Shown one piece after another: positions 39,769 through 48,656 of a stretch of 64,000 nucleotides of DNA (within the stretch, counting starts at the first letter, position 1; each line of letters begins with the position of its first letter). This DNA is from Saccharopolyspora spinosa NRRL 18395 (GTDB taxonomy: Bacteria > Actinomycetota > Actinomycetes > Mycobacteriales > Pseudonocardiaceae). The notes below the pieces were generated by a model. That model was not told the DNA's origin. It searched no databases and saw nothing but the letters and a program-made list of their open reading frames with translations. Both the position numbers and the translations under genes were made by a program. The stretch is taken from contig NZ_GL877878.1 of the NCBI RefSeq assembly GCF_000194155.1, forward strand, positions 2,306,189 through 2,370,188. Direction: 5' to 3'.

Positions 39769-40685
39769 CATCGCACCTCGCTCACGCCGAAGGTCCGGAA
39801 CATCAGCCGCAGCGCGAAGGTCGCCACGATCAGGGTCAGCACCACGACGATGACGCCCATCGCCGAGGACTGCCCGATGTCGAAGCCCTCGAAGGCCCGC
39901 TGGTAGATGTAGTAGGGCAGGTTCGTGCTGGCGGTGCCCGGACCGCCCTGCGTCATCAGGAAAATCGCGTCGAAGCTGTTGACGATGTAGATCGCGCCCA
40001 GCAGGACCGCCAGCTGCAGGTACCGGCTCAGCTGCGGCAGCGTGATCGACGCGAAGGTGCGCCACCGGCCCGCTCCGTCGACCGCGGCGGCTTCGAGCAC
40101 CTCCTTGGACTGAGCCTGCAGACCCGCGAGGATCAGCAGCATCATGAACGGCGTCCACTGCCAGACGATCTGCGCCATGACCGAGGCCAGCGGGAACTCC
40201 GATAGCCAGTCGATGTCGCCGCCGAACACGAAGTTCAGCAGACCGTAGGTCGAGTCGAACATCGTCGTCTTCCACAGCAGCGCCCCGGCCGCCGGGAGGA
40301 TCAGGAACGGCGTGATGAGCAGCGTGCGGACCACGCCGCGGCCGAGGAACTTCCGGTCCAGCAGCAACGCCAGCCCGAGGCCGAGCAGCATCGCCACCAG
40401 CACGCAGACCACGGTCAGCAGCACGGTGTTCAGCATCGCGCCCCGGAACTGGCTGTCGGCGAACACGTCCAAGTAGTTGCGCAGGCCGACGAAGTGCCGG
40501 GAACCGGGTCGCACCAGGTTCCAGGACTGGAACGAGTAGAAGACGGTGAGGAGGAACGGGATCTGCGTGACCAGGATCGTGAACAGCAGGGCGGGCAGCA
40601 GCGGCGCGCGCCGCAACCACGCCGTGCCGGACCACTTGCCGACCGGCTTGCGGATCGTGACGGGTGCCGTGGCGGTCTGGGTCAT
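39768..40685 (-). CDS. ABC sugar/polyol transporter permease 1 (MalF-like)
   Basis: A 305-residue permease with six transmembrane helices: PLLPALLFTILVTQIPFLLT first, then LNTVLLTVVCVLVAMLLGLG and later helices. The EAA loop is EAAAVDGAGRWRTFASITLP. It forms the translocation pore with permease 2. ATG 40685 overlaps the stop of the binding-protein gene (ATGA), indicating translational coupling. Close relatives occur in mannitol/sorbitol uptake operons. Confidence 0.93.
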   Translation of the reverse strand: MTQTATAPVTIRKPVGKWSGTAWLRRAPLLPALLFTILVTQIPFLLTVFYSFQSWNLVRPGSRHFVGLRNYLDVFADSQFRGAMLNTVLLTVVCVLVAMLLGLGLALLLDRKFLGRGVVRTLLITPFLILPAAGALLWKTTMFDSTYGLLNFVFGGDIDWLSEFPLASVMAQIVWQWTPFMMLLILAGLQAQSKEVLEAAAVDGAGRWRTFASITLPQLSRYLQLAVLLGAIYIVNSFDAIFLMTQGGPGTASTNLPYYIYQRAFEGFDIGQSSAMGVIVVVLTLIVATFALRLMFRTFGVSEVR

Positions 40686-42031
40686 CGGGTCTCCCGGTAT
40701 GCCGCGCCGACCGATTCGGCGTACTCCTGCGACTGCTGGAGCGCCTCGTCGACCGTGATCTGCCCCGCGATGGCAGCGGAGAGCTGTTGGCTGACCCGCG
40801 TGCCGAGGTCCTGGAACTCCGGGATGCCGACGAACTGGATCCCCGGGTATGGCACCGGCCGCAGCATGGCGTTGCGCTGCTGGGCGCGGTCGATCCCGTC
40901 CAGCGTGGGCTGCGCGTAGGCCTGCGCGGCCTGCTGGTACTCCGGGATCTGGTACGTCGACAGGCGGCAGCCGGGCGGAACCCTGTTCCAGCCGAAGGTG
41001 TTGCCGACGTTGCGCACGAACTCCTTGTCGGTCATCCAGCGCATGAACCGCCAGGCGGCGTCCTTGTCCTCGGCGACCTTCGGCATGGCCAGCGACCAGG
41101 TGTAGAGCCAGCCGCTGCTGCCGGTGCGCTCGACCGGGGCCGCGACGTAGCCGGACTTGCCGACGATCTTACTGCTCTCCGGGTCCTCGTTGGTACCGGC
41201 CATGACCGTGGCGTCGTACCACATCGCCGCCTGCCCCTGGCCGTACCGCGTGCCGCACTCGGAGAAGCCCGCGCTGGACGCGCCAACCTCGCCATGCTGC
41301 CGCACCAGGTCCACGTAGAACTCTGCGGCAGAGCGGAATTCCGGCGAGGTCAGCTGCGCGTTCCAGTTCTCGTCGAACCAGCGCGCGCCGAAGGTGTTGG
41401 CGACCGTGCTGAACGGCGCCAGGCTCTCGCCCCAGCCGGGCTTTCCGCGCAGGCAGATGCCGGACACGCCCGTCGCCTTGTTATCAAGTTTCGCCGCGAA
41501 GTCCGCGATCTGCTGCCAGGTCGGGTGTTCCGGCATGGTCAGCCCAGCCTGCTCGAACAAGTCCTTGCGGTAGGCGAGGAACGACGACTCGCCGTAGAAC
41601 GGCACCGCGTACATCGACCCCTGGTACGACAGCGAGTCCCGGATGCTCGGGATGAAGTCGCCCGGGTCGTAGCCCTCGCTCTTCTCGATGTACGGCTGCA
41701 GGTTCTCCAGCCAGCCGTTGGCCGCCCACTGCGGGGTTTCGTAGTTGCTGATCATCACCACGTCGAACTCGCCGCCCTCGGTGGCGGTGGACGCGGTGAT
41801 CTTGGCGCGCGCCTGGTTCTCGGGCAACTGCACGAACTTCAGCTTGATGCCGGGGTTGTCGCGCTCGAACTGGTCCGACAGCGCAATCGCGTCTTCCATC
41901 TGCGGGTTCGACACGATCGCGACGACCAGCGTGCGTCCGCCGGACCCCAGCGCACCGGCCCCGGCGCAGCCGGTGAGGGTGAGCAGTCCGGCGCACGCGA
42001 GCAGCGCGAGCTTCTTTATTCGGCTATGCAT
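40682..42031 (-). CDS. ABC transporter substrate-binding lipoprotein (polyol type)
   Basis: A 449-residue extracytoplasmic solute-binding protein anchored by a lipobox: signal KKLALLACAGLLTLTGC, Cys at about residue 22. The mature part is a family 1 binding protein (LVVAIVSNPQMEDAIALSDQ, FDVVMISNYETPQWAANGWL, YAVPFYGESSFLAYRKDLFE). The sequence is of the SmoE-like polyol-binding kind. ATG 42031 has GGAGG 5 nt upstream and overlaps the dehydrogenase stop. A sorbitol or mannitol-type ligand is inferred, not proven. Confidence 0.92.
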   Translation of the reverse strand: MHSRIKKLALLACAGLLTLTGCAGAGALGSGGRTLVVAIVSNPQMEDAIALSDQFERDNPGIKLKFVQLPENQARAKITASTATEGGEFDVVMISNYETPQWAANGWLENLQPYIEKSEGYDPGDFIPSIRDSLSYQGSMYAVPFYGESSFLAYRKDLFEQAGLTMPEHPTWQQIADFAAKLDNKATGVSGICLRGKPGWGESLAPFSTVANTFGARWFDENWNAQLTSPEFRSAAEFYVDLVRQHGEVGASSAGFSECGTRYGQGQAAMWYDATVMAGTNEDPESSKIVGKSGYVAAPVERTGSSGWLYTWSLAMPKVAEDKDAAWRFMRWMTDKEFVRNVGNTFGWNRVPPGCRLSTYQIPEYQQAAQAYAQPTLDGIDRAQQRNAMLRPVPYPGIQFVGIPEFQDLGTRVSQQLSAAIAGQITVDEALQQSQEYAESVGAAYRETR

Positions 42032-43025
42032 CAACGCCTCCCGGCAGCACCTGGACCTTCAGGCCGGCTCCGCTGCGCATCAGGTCGAGCGCCGCGGGGA
42101 ACTCGTCCAGCGGCAGGGTGTCGGTGAGCAGCGCGTCGGTGTCGATCGCGCCCGAAGCCACCAGGCCGAGCGCCGCGCCGTAGCTGTTCAGCACGGCCAT
42201 CGAGCCGATGATCTTGATCTCGTCGTTGTAGATGCGAAACGGCGACAGCGACACCCGGGCCTCGGCGGGGGCGACGCCGAAAACCAGCAGCCGGCCACCG
42301 CGCCGCAGCGAGTCGAAGGCCGCCTCGATCGCCGACGCGGCACCGGTGCAGTCAACCGCGGCGTCGAAGCGCTCGTCGAGTTCGGCGACGTCGGTACCCA
42401 CCCGGACCGCGCCGAGACGGGTTGCCCGGCCCAGCCGCGCCTCGTTGCGGTCGACCACCGTGACGTGCGCGCCGCCGCGCTGGAGCAACTGCTGCATCAG
42501 CAGCCCCATCGTGCCCGCTCCCACCACGAGGAACCGTTCGCCCGCCTCGACACCGATCTGCCGGACGCCGTGCACCGCGCACGACACCGGTTCGACCAGC
42601 GCGCCCTGCTGCCAGGTCATCTCGTCGGGCATCCGGTAGCAAGTGGACGCCGGGACGGCGACGTACTCGGCGAAAGCGCCGTCCACAGTGTCGCCCGTGG
42701 CGTTCCAGTTCGCGCAGAGGTTGCCGTGGCCCGACCGGCACGGGGTGCAGTAGCCGCAGAACAGCGACGGGTCCACCGCGACGCGGTCACCGATCGTCCA
42801 ATCCCCCGGTGTGTCCGCGCCGATCTCGACGACCTCGCCGGCGAACTCGTGCCCCGGCACGATCGGGTAAGGGGTGGGCGGGAAGTGGCCGTCGGCGATG
42901 TGCAGGTCGGTGCCGCAGATCCCGGTTGCACCGACCTTGAGCACCAACTGCCGGTCCCCGGCGTTCGGATCCGGCACATCGCCCACCCTGATCGAGCCGG
43001 GCTGATCGATGATCGCGGCGCGCAT
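42024..43025 (-). CDS. Zinc-dependent polyol/alcohol dehydrogenase
   Basis: A 333-residue medium-chain dehydrogenase. Catalytic zinc ligands are seen in ATGICGTDLHIADG and GHEFAGEVVEIG; the structural zinc cysteines in FCGYCTPCRSGHGNLC; the NAD-binding turn is VVGAGTMGLL. It resembles sorbitol/threonine-type dehydrogenases, fitting oxidation of an imported polyol to a ketose. ATG 43025 has GGAG 5 nt upstream. It is the first gene of the operon, followed by binding protein and permeases, with an operator just upstream. Confidence 0.93.
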   Translation of the reverse strand: MRAAIIDQPGSIRVGDVPDPNAGDRQLVLKVGATGICGTDLHIADGHFPPTPYPIVPGHEFAGEVVEIGADTPGDWTIGDRVAVDPSLFCGYCTPCRSGHGNLCANWNATGDTVDGAFAEYVAVPASTCYRMPDEMTWQQGALVEPVSCAVHGVRQIGVEAGERFLVVGAGTMGLLMQQLLQRGGAHVTVVDRNEARLGRATRLGAVRVGTDVAELDERFDAAVDCTGAASAIEAAFDSLRRGGRLLVFGVAPAEARVSLSPFRIYNDEIKIIGSMAVLNSYGAALGLVASGAIDTDALLTDTLPLDEFPAALDLMRSGAGLKVQVLPGGVDA

Positions 43026-43043
43026 GACACTCCATTCAACTCT

Positions 43044-43055
43044 GCTCAAATGAGC
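43044..43055. promoter_or_regulatory. Palindromic operator 1, GCTCAAATGAGC
   Basis: A 12-bp inverted repeat 18 bp upstream of the dehydrogenase start. It matches the site at 43148-43159 (GCTCANATGAGC). Probable binding site of the divergent SorC-family regulator. Confidence 0.75.
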
Positions 43056-43147
43056 GCGTCTTGTTGCAGTCATCCCGCAACATGCGGAGCATTCAAGGGC
43101 GCAATGGCAAGTTACGTCAACCTTTCGCCCAAATTTCGCGCTATCGT

Positions 43148-43159
43148 GCTCATATGAGC
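43148..43159. promoter_or_regulatory. Palindromic operator 2, GCTCATATGAGC
   Basis: A perfect 12-bp palindrome (14 bp with the flanking T/A) that overlaps the start codon of the SorC gene at 43154. Its centre is 104 bp from operator 1, close to ten helical turns, which would suit DNA looping. Autorepression is likely. Confidence 0.75.
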
Positions 43160-44134
43160 ACCAAAGGGCCGAGGTCCCGCCTGACCGACACATTCACCGC
43201 GGCCTCGATCGCGCACCGGTTCTACCTCCAGGGCTGCTCGAAGATGGAGATCGCGGAGGAGTTCGGCATCAGCCGCTTCAAGGTGGCGAGGATCCTGAGC
43301 TCAGCGCAGGAAACCGGCCTCGTGCGCATCGAGTTCGACCTTCCGATGCCGGTGGACCTGCGGCTGTCGGACGAGGTCCGCGCCGCCTACGGGCTCCGCC
43401 GCGTCATGGTGCTCAATCGAGCGCAGAGCAAGGCCGATCGGCCGGAACTGCGCCGCCGGATCGGCGCGCTGGCGGCGCAGCTGCTGACCGAGCTGGCCAC
43501 CCCGGACGACGTTATCGGCCTGGCCTGGGCGCGTTCGGTGAACGTCATGGCCGAGGCGATCGAGTCGCTCCCGAAGTGCCCGATCGTGCAGCTGTGCGGG
43601 GTGCAGGCAGGCATGGACATGCGTGACCGGTCGGTGGAGACGGTAGGCCGGGCCGCGGAGGTCGGCGGCGGCGACGCCTACCCGATCTACGGCCCGCTGG
43701 TGCTGCCGGACCGCCGCACCACCGACATCCTGCGAAAGCAGCCGGGCATCGCGGAAACCTTCGACCAGTTCCAACACCTGACCAAAGCGGTGGTGAGCAT
43801 CGGTGCGTGGCAACCGGGCGAATCGACGGTCTACGACGCACTGACCCCGAGCGAACGAGACTCGATCGGCCGACGAGGAGCAACGGCGGAGATCGCGGCC
43901 CGCCTGTTCGACGAGAACGGCAACGCCCTGTCAACGGGCCTGGCCCACCACGTGCTGGCGATCACCCACGACCAACTCCGCCGAGTCCCGGAAGTGATCG
44001 CCCTGGGCTACACGCAACCGAAAGCCGAAGCGATCGACGCGGTCCTCCGCTCCGGCATCGTCACCACCCTCATCACCGACGCCGCAGCAGCCGACCGAAT
44101 CCTGGAACTGGCCACCGGACGCCCACCCGCGTAG
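43154..44134 (+). CDS. SorC/DeoR-type sugar-binding transcriptional regulator
   Basis: A 326-residue regulator. The N-terminal HTH (IAHRFYLQGCSKMEIAEEFG, ISRFKVARILSSAQETGLVR) is followed by a SorC ligand domain related to glucosamine-6-phosphate isomerases (DDVIGLAWARSVNVMAEAIE, VQLCGVQAGMDM, GAWQPGESTVYDAL, VLAITHDQLRRVPEVIALGY). It should respond to a phosphorylated sugar or polyol and control the divergent uptake operon. ATG 43154 overlaps operator 2 and has no clear ribosome site, so a leaderless transcript is possible. Confidence 0.92.
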   Translation: MSTKGPRSRLTDTFTAASIAHRFYLQGCSKMEIAEEFGISRFKVARILSSAQETGLVRIEFDLPMPVDLRLSDEVRAAYGLRRVMVLNRAQSKADRPELRRRIGALAAQLLTELATPDDVIGLAWARSVNVMAEAIESLPKCPIVQLCGVQAGMDMRDRSVETVGRAAEVGGGDAYPIYGPLVLPDRRTTDILRKQPGIAETFDQFQHLTKAVVSIGAWQPGESTVYDALTPSERDSIGRRGATAEIAARLFDENGNALSTGLAHHVLAITHDQLRRVPEVIALGYTQPKAEAIDAVLRSGIVTTLITDAAAADRILELATGRPPA

Positions 44135-44146
44135 CCGAAGAGCGCC

Positions 44147-44184
44147 CGTTTCCCGTTTCCTCCAGAGACAGGAAACGGGAAACG
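44147..44184. terminator. Perfect 15-bp hairpin between convergent genes
   Basis: Arms CGTTTCCCGTTTCCT (44147-44161) and AGGAAACGGGAAACG (44170-44184) are fully complementary, loop 8 nt. It lies between the 3' ends of the SorC gene and the small membrane protein gene, so it can act for both. Confidence 0.8.
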
Positions 44185-44187
44185 ACT

Positions 44188-44481
44188 CTATTTCCCGTCC
44201 GCCGAATCCGAATCTCCGCGACAATCCCCCGACGAGCGGCGCACAGCCGCACGGAACCAGATTTCCTTCCACGCGTCGAGGACGGCGATGAATCCGGCGG
44301 AGAGCACCAGGACCAATGCGAACAACTCGACACCCGAAAGTCTGATATCGGCGAGCACGCTCGTGGCCCACACCTGCGCTGCGCTGAACCCGAATGTGAG
44401 CGCCGCACTGCCCAGGAACGAGGCACGCGACGGATTGCGCTGTTCGGGTGCCAAATCTCGGACTGACTCGTCCTTGATCAT
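44188..44481 (-). CDS. Small two-helix membrane protein
   Basis: A 97-residue protein starting at ATG 44481 with GGAG 6 nt upstream. Two hydrophobic helices are seen, SFLGSAALTFGFSAAQVWAT and GVELFALVLVLSAGFIAVLD; the C-terminal tail is basic then acidic. It is divergent from the XRE/TIR/NTPase operon, with 140 bp between, and might belong to the same locus. The family is not recognised. Confidence 0.65.
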   Translation of the reverse strand: MIKDESVRDLAPEQRNPSRASFLGSAALTFGFSAAQVWATSVLADIRLSGVELFALVLVLSAGFIAVLDAWKEIWFRAAVRRSSGDCRGDSDSADGK

Positions 44482-44620
44482 CTCTTCTCCTAAGGTCTGC
44501 CGTTGGTCCGGCTCGCCCGGTACCGGACCGATGCGTTTCACACTGCGCGAAAACCGGTCAGGACCAACAGCCGTTTCCCCTCGCCCACCGAAACGGACAA
44601 CGGGAAACCCGGAGGAAGAT

Positions 44621-45893
44621 GTGACAGAACGGCCCACACTGTTCGGGGCAGAGCTTCGAAGACTGCGCACCGCCGCCGGTCTTTCCCTCACTCGAATGGC
44701 CACGCTGGCGCATTACAGCAAGGGACACCTGAGCAAGATCGAAACCGGCGGCAAACGACCAACACCGGATTTCGCCCGGCGCTGCGATGCGATCCTCGCT
44801 GCCGGGGGAAAGCTGGCGAGCCTGGTTCCCGCGCAGTCCTCCGAAGAACCGCTGCCCGAAGCCAACGGCGACGGTGAGGTGTGGTTGATGAGTCTCGATT
44901 CAGGTGGGAAAAGCTGGTTCCGGCCGATGGACCGCCGACAGGTGTTGGCAGCGGGAGCCGCCTCGATGCTGGCCTTCGGCATGGGCGGCGGTCATGCCAT
45001 CGCGGAGGACGGCACGATCTCGACGTTCCGCACGATGTTCGACCAGTTCCGCCAGCTGGGGCAAACGGCGAGCCCATCGGTGGTGTTGCCCGCGCTGATC
45101 GCGCAGACCCACACCCTCCGCGAACTCGCCGCCCGCGCCAAACCCGCAGTGAGTGCAGAACTCCTGGTGCTGGGCGCGCGGTATGCCGAGTTCGCGGGTT
45201 GGATGGCGCAGGAGTCGGGTGACAACGCGGCCGCCCTGTGGTGGACCGACCGCGCCGTGGAGCTCGCGGATGCAGGACAGGACCGGTCACTGGCGGCATA
45301 TGCCCTGGTGCGCCGAGCGCTTGTCACTCTGTACCGAGAGGACGCACTGGCGACGATCGACCTCGCCCAGCAAGCCCAACGGATCGCAACGTCCGCCCGC
45401 ATTCGCGGACTCGCCGCGCAGCGCGAGGCACAAGGCCACGCGCTAGCCGGAGCTTACGACGCGTGCATGCGGAGCCTGGACCGAGCTCGCGATCTGCTCA
45501 GCGCGGCCCAGCCCGAATCCGGACCAGTACTCGGCACAGCGAACCTGACCGACCCGGTCGCGATGGTCTCGGGATGGTGCCTTCACGATCTGGGACGCCC
45601 GAGGGATGCGACGGTGATCCTCGACCGGGAAGTCGAACGAGTTCCGCTGGACGCTCTTGTCCCAAGCGCGCTACGGCGTCCGCCGCGCCCTGGCGCACGC
45701 CACGGCGGGCGATATCGACCACGCCTGCAAATTGCTCGAGCAGGTCCTCGGAATGGTCGACACCGTCAGTTCCGCCACCATCACTACCGATCTCCGGCGC
45801 GTGGCCCGCGTGCTCGCGCGGTTCCACACAGCATCCTCGGTGCGTGAGCTCCAACCCAGGCTGGTCGCCACGCTGCACAACCAGACCGCCTGA
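44621..45893 (+). pseudogene. XRE/TPR regulator with a one-base frameshift
   Basis: GTG 44621 follows GGAGG at 5 nt. An XRE HTH (GAELRRLRTAAGLSLTRMAT, HYSKGHLSKIETGGKRPTPD) and a long helical region read well to about 45650 (RDATVILDREVERVPLDAL). The next codons continue the protein in another frame (SQARYGVRRALAHATAGDID, KLLEQVLGMVDTVSSATITT) to TGA 45893. So one base is missing or extra near 45650. It is 34 nt upstream of the TIR gene and is likely its regulator. It may be truly broken or a sequencing error; a truncated product would retain the HTH. Confidence 0.78.
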
Positions 45894-45927
45894 GAACCCT
45901 CCATTCCCACAGAAGTGAGGTACCGCT

Positions 45928-46662
45928 GTGCCCGAAATCTTCATCAACTACCGCACCGGAGACTGCGAACATGCCGCAGTAGCGATAGAGCAGAATCTGT
46001 CGGCGCGGTTCGGCCGTGAACGGGTATTCCGCGCCAGCAAGTCCATCCGCCCCGGCGACAACTACCGCACCGGGCTGTCGACGGCGTCCTCCAGTGCCCG
46101 CGTGCTGCTTGTACTGATTGGCCCGAAATGGCTCGACGCTCGTGATCGAGACGGAAACCCTGCACTGAACAACAAGGATGACTGGACCCGTAAGGAGATC
46201 CTGAACGCCATGCGCAGCGGTGCCCGGATCATCCCGATCCTGTGTGGACGGAAGCTGCCCCGGCTGGTGGCCGCCGATCTTCCGCGTGCCCTGGCGCCGC
46301 TCGCCGACCTCCAGTCCCTCACCTACGACACTGGAAGCGCTGAGGCCGGTCTCGACCGGATCGCCGCCGAACTCGTCGACCTGGTGCCGGGGCTCGTCGA
46401 CCGGACTGCGAAAGCGCCTTCGACCGGCGGCGTGCACTACACCAACGGCGGTCCGGTCAACGGAAACATCACCCAGCTTCGCGATATGAGCGGTGGATCG
46501 ATAACCAACACGGCGTTCAACGGCCCAACAGGCCCGGTGAGCACCGACGGCGGCGACCAGCACATCTCCTACGGCGACGGGGCGACCCACGTCACGGGCA
46601 ACAAAATCGGCGGAATCCGCCACAAGTTCGGCTCGAAGCGTGAGCGAGGCGAGGACCGGTGA
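45928..46662 (+). CDS. TIR-domain effector with a C-terminal Gly/Gln-rich signalling-like motif
   Basis: A 244-residue protein. Residues 1 to about 110 are a TIR domain: EIFINYRTGDCEHAAVAIEQ, RVFRASKSIRPGDNYRTGLS, RVLLVLIGPKWL, then DDWTRKEILNAMRSGARIIP, where E90 is the likely catalytic Glu of NADase-type TIRs. After a linker, residues 173-192 read NGGPVNGNITQLRDMSGGSI, followed by more Gly/Asn-rich sequence. That pattern resembles RHIM/BASS amyloid motifs known from actinobacterial conflict systems (recalled). GTG of the NTPase gene overlaps its stop (GTGA). Confidence 0.85.
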   Translation: MPEIFINYRTGDCEHAAVAIEQNLSARFGRERVFRASKSIRPGDNYRTGLSTASSSARVLLVLIGPKWLDARDRDGNPALNNKDDWTRKEILNAMRSGARIIPILCGRKLPRLVAADLPRALAPLADLQSLTYDTGSAEAGLDRIAAELVDLVPGLVDRTAKAPSTGGVHYTNGGPVNGNITQLRDMSGGSITNTAFNGPTGPVSTDGGDQHISYGDGATHVTGNKIGGIRHKFGSKRERGEDR

Positions 46663-48656
46663 CCGAGACCAACAACGAATTCCACGACACGCAGGGCAGC
46701 CCGATCCACGCCGGCTCCGGCGATCTGAACATCAACCCGGTCTACTACACGATTCACGAGAGCGTCCAGCAGCAGGCTCGCGGGCCACGGTTGACCCTGA
46801 AGGACGATCTGCGTTGGCTCAAGCGCCGGTTCGAGCCGCCACCGAACTTGGGCGCCGCTCGGGAGATGTTGCGGCAGTCCCGCACCGTCGTACTCACCGG
46901 GCTACTGGGAAGCGGTCGACGCACTGCGGCGAAGATGCTCCTAGACGAACTCGCCGACGATCACACCCCCTTCACCGTGCTAGACGACGAGGCGCACAAG
47001 CACGACCGAAGCCTGGACAAGCTGATGGTCCAGCCCGGGCACCTGTTCGTGCTCGACCTCTCGGACAGCACCGAGGACGTGTTCCACGCCCGGCAACGAG
47101 ATCTTCTCTCATTCCGCACGATCCTCCAGCAGCGCACGGCTTTTCTCGCCGTCGTCGTGCCCGATTTCCGCAAGCACCACCTCGACTCGGACCTTGCGCA
47201 GTTCGAAGCCCGGATCGACCGGGCCCGAGGTGCCTCGGTGTTACGACGGCACCTGGAAGCGGAAGGGATCTTCCTCTCCGAGCAACAGCTGACTTCGAAG
47301 GAACTCGCACGCATCCTGTCCGCACCGATGTCGGAGATCGCAAACCTCGCGCAGATGGTGGTGCTCGCCCGGGACACGAACCGCGGCGGCGATCTCTCGA
47401 CCTGGCTCAGTGAAGCGGTTTCCGCCCGAATCGACCGCAGCGACGAGGTGACGGAGCAGCTGAACAAGGTTCCAGGCGGTCGGCAGCGTACAGTGCTGCT
47501 CGCTGCCGCGATGTGCCGTGGAGCGTCGAGTGACGCGGTGTTCTTCGCGTCCCACCGCCTGGTGAGCTCGTTGAGCCTCGACGGGCGCGAGCAGCCCCGA
47601 ATGGAACAGGAGGGCTACCGCACCCAGCTCTACGAGCTGAACATCGATGTCGCGCCGAACAACCGGATCGAGTTCAGCCGGCTCAGCTACGACCGGGCGT
47701 TGCGCGAACACTTCTGGGACAACTACCCGGATCTTCGGGAGCCGTTCTGCCGGTGGGTGGACGGCATCATCCGCATTGAGCAGTTCAGCGTGCAGGACCG
47801 AAAGAACCTGGTCGACCGGTTCGTGGAACAGTCGTTGCGCACCAACTCGCCGGGGCACGTGAGGTGGCTAATCGACCAGTGGATCTTTCCGAGGCAGACC
47901 GGAGCGCCGAACGTACTGCGCGACTACGGGGTGCGAGCCCTTCTGTTGGGTTTGAAGAACGAGCGCCACGGTCACTTCTTCCGGCGCCTGGTGTACGAGT
48001 GGTCGCGGCGCAACGAACTTCCCGGGGACGTCGGGCAGATCGTGGTGGACGTGTGCACCGAGGTGATCGCTCCGAATTACCCAGAACAGGCTCTGGTCCG
48101 GCTCCACCACCGGGCTCGCCGCGAAGACGGTACCGGCGTCCCGACCGCGTACCGCGCCCTGGTCGAGCTGACCTCTCGCGATCCAATATTGCTGCGGCTG
48201 CTGCTCGAAAGGCTCACGGCAGATCTGCCGAAGCAGCAGCCGTGGCCCGCCGATCACTTCCTGTTTCTCGCCGTCGCGGACCCGTTGCGGCTTGCCGACT
48301 CGAGCAAGCGTTCCCAACCTCTCGCGGCAGACCACACGATCCGTTCCCAACTCGGTTTCTGCTGGCGTACGACCATGCTCGCCCGCCCAGACATCGTCGC
48401 GCCACGCGTCTACAACTGGTTCGACGCCGCCGGCCGCACCGTGGCGTATGACCTGCTGCTCGGCATCCTGGCGGACGCGGCCAGCCAGCACCTCCACCTG
48501 CTCGGTTCGTTGCACGTCCTCGCGCGCGATTGGAGCCGCACGGCGAACGGACGCGCCGAGGTCTTCGTGCGGTTGTCCCAGCTGATCGACATGGCGCAGG
48601 GACTGCACGTCACCGATTACACGTTCAACCATGCGCCTGAGGAGGCCGTTCGATGA
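46659..48656 (+). CDS. Large NTPase-like protein of the TIR locus
   Basis: A 665-residue protein. An N-terminal tail (DTQGSPIHAGSGDLNINPVY) leads to an NTPase-like core: the P-loop position reads VVLTGLLGSGRRTAAKMLLD, where Arg replaces the usual Lys, and a Walker B-like strand is HLFVLDLSDSTED. The remainder is helical (winged-helix or TPR-like scaffold). It may be a STAND-type sensor switch activating the TIR protein, or a degenerate ATPase. It overlaps both neighbours by 4 nt, so three proteins are made together. Confidence 0.7.
   Translation: MTETNNEFHDTQGSPIHAGSGDLNINPVYYTIHESVQQQARGPRLTLKDDLRWLKRRFEPPPNLGAAREMLRQSRTVVLTGLLGSGRRTAAKMLLDELADDHTPFTVLDDEAHKHDRSLDKLMVQPGHLFVLDLSDSTEDVFHARQRDLLSFRTILQQRTAFLAVVVPDFRKHHLDSDLAQFEARIDRARGASVLRRHLEAEGIFLSEQQLTSKELARILSAPMSEIANLAQMVVLARDTNRGGDLSTWLSEAVSARIDRSDEVTEQLNKVPGGRQRTVLLAAAMCRGASSDAVFFASHRLVSSLSLDGREQPRMEQEGYRTQLYELNIDVAPNNRIEFSRLSYDRALREHFWDNYPDLREPFCRWVDGIIRIEQFSVQDRKNLVDRFVEQSLRTNSPGHVRWLIDQWIFPRQTGAPNVLRDYGVRALLLGLKNERHGHFFRRLVYEWSRRNELPGDVGQIVVDVCTEVIAPNYPEQALVRLHHRARREDGTGVPTAYRALVELTSRDPILLRLLLERLTADLPKQQPWPADHFLFLAVADPLRLADSSKRSQPLAADHTIRSQLGFCWRTTMLARPDIVAPRVYNWFDAAGRTVAYDLLLGILADAASQHLHLLGSLHVLARDWSRTANGRAEVFVRLSQLIDMAQGLHVTDYTFNHAPEEAVR

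Noticed and set aside
38947..40635. One 562-codon permease fusion
   Set aside because: The upper part is an antisense-like frame shift of permease 1; the two permeases are separate genes overlapping at TGATG.
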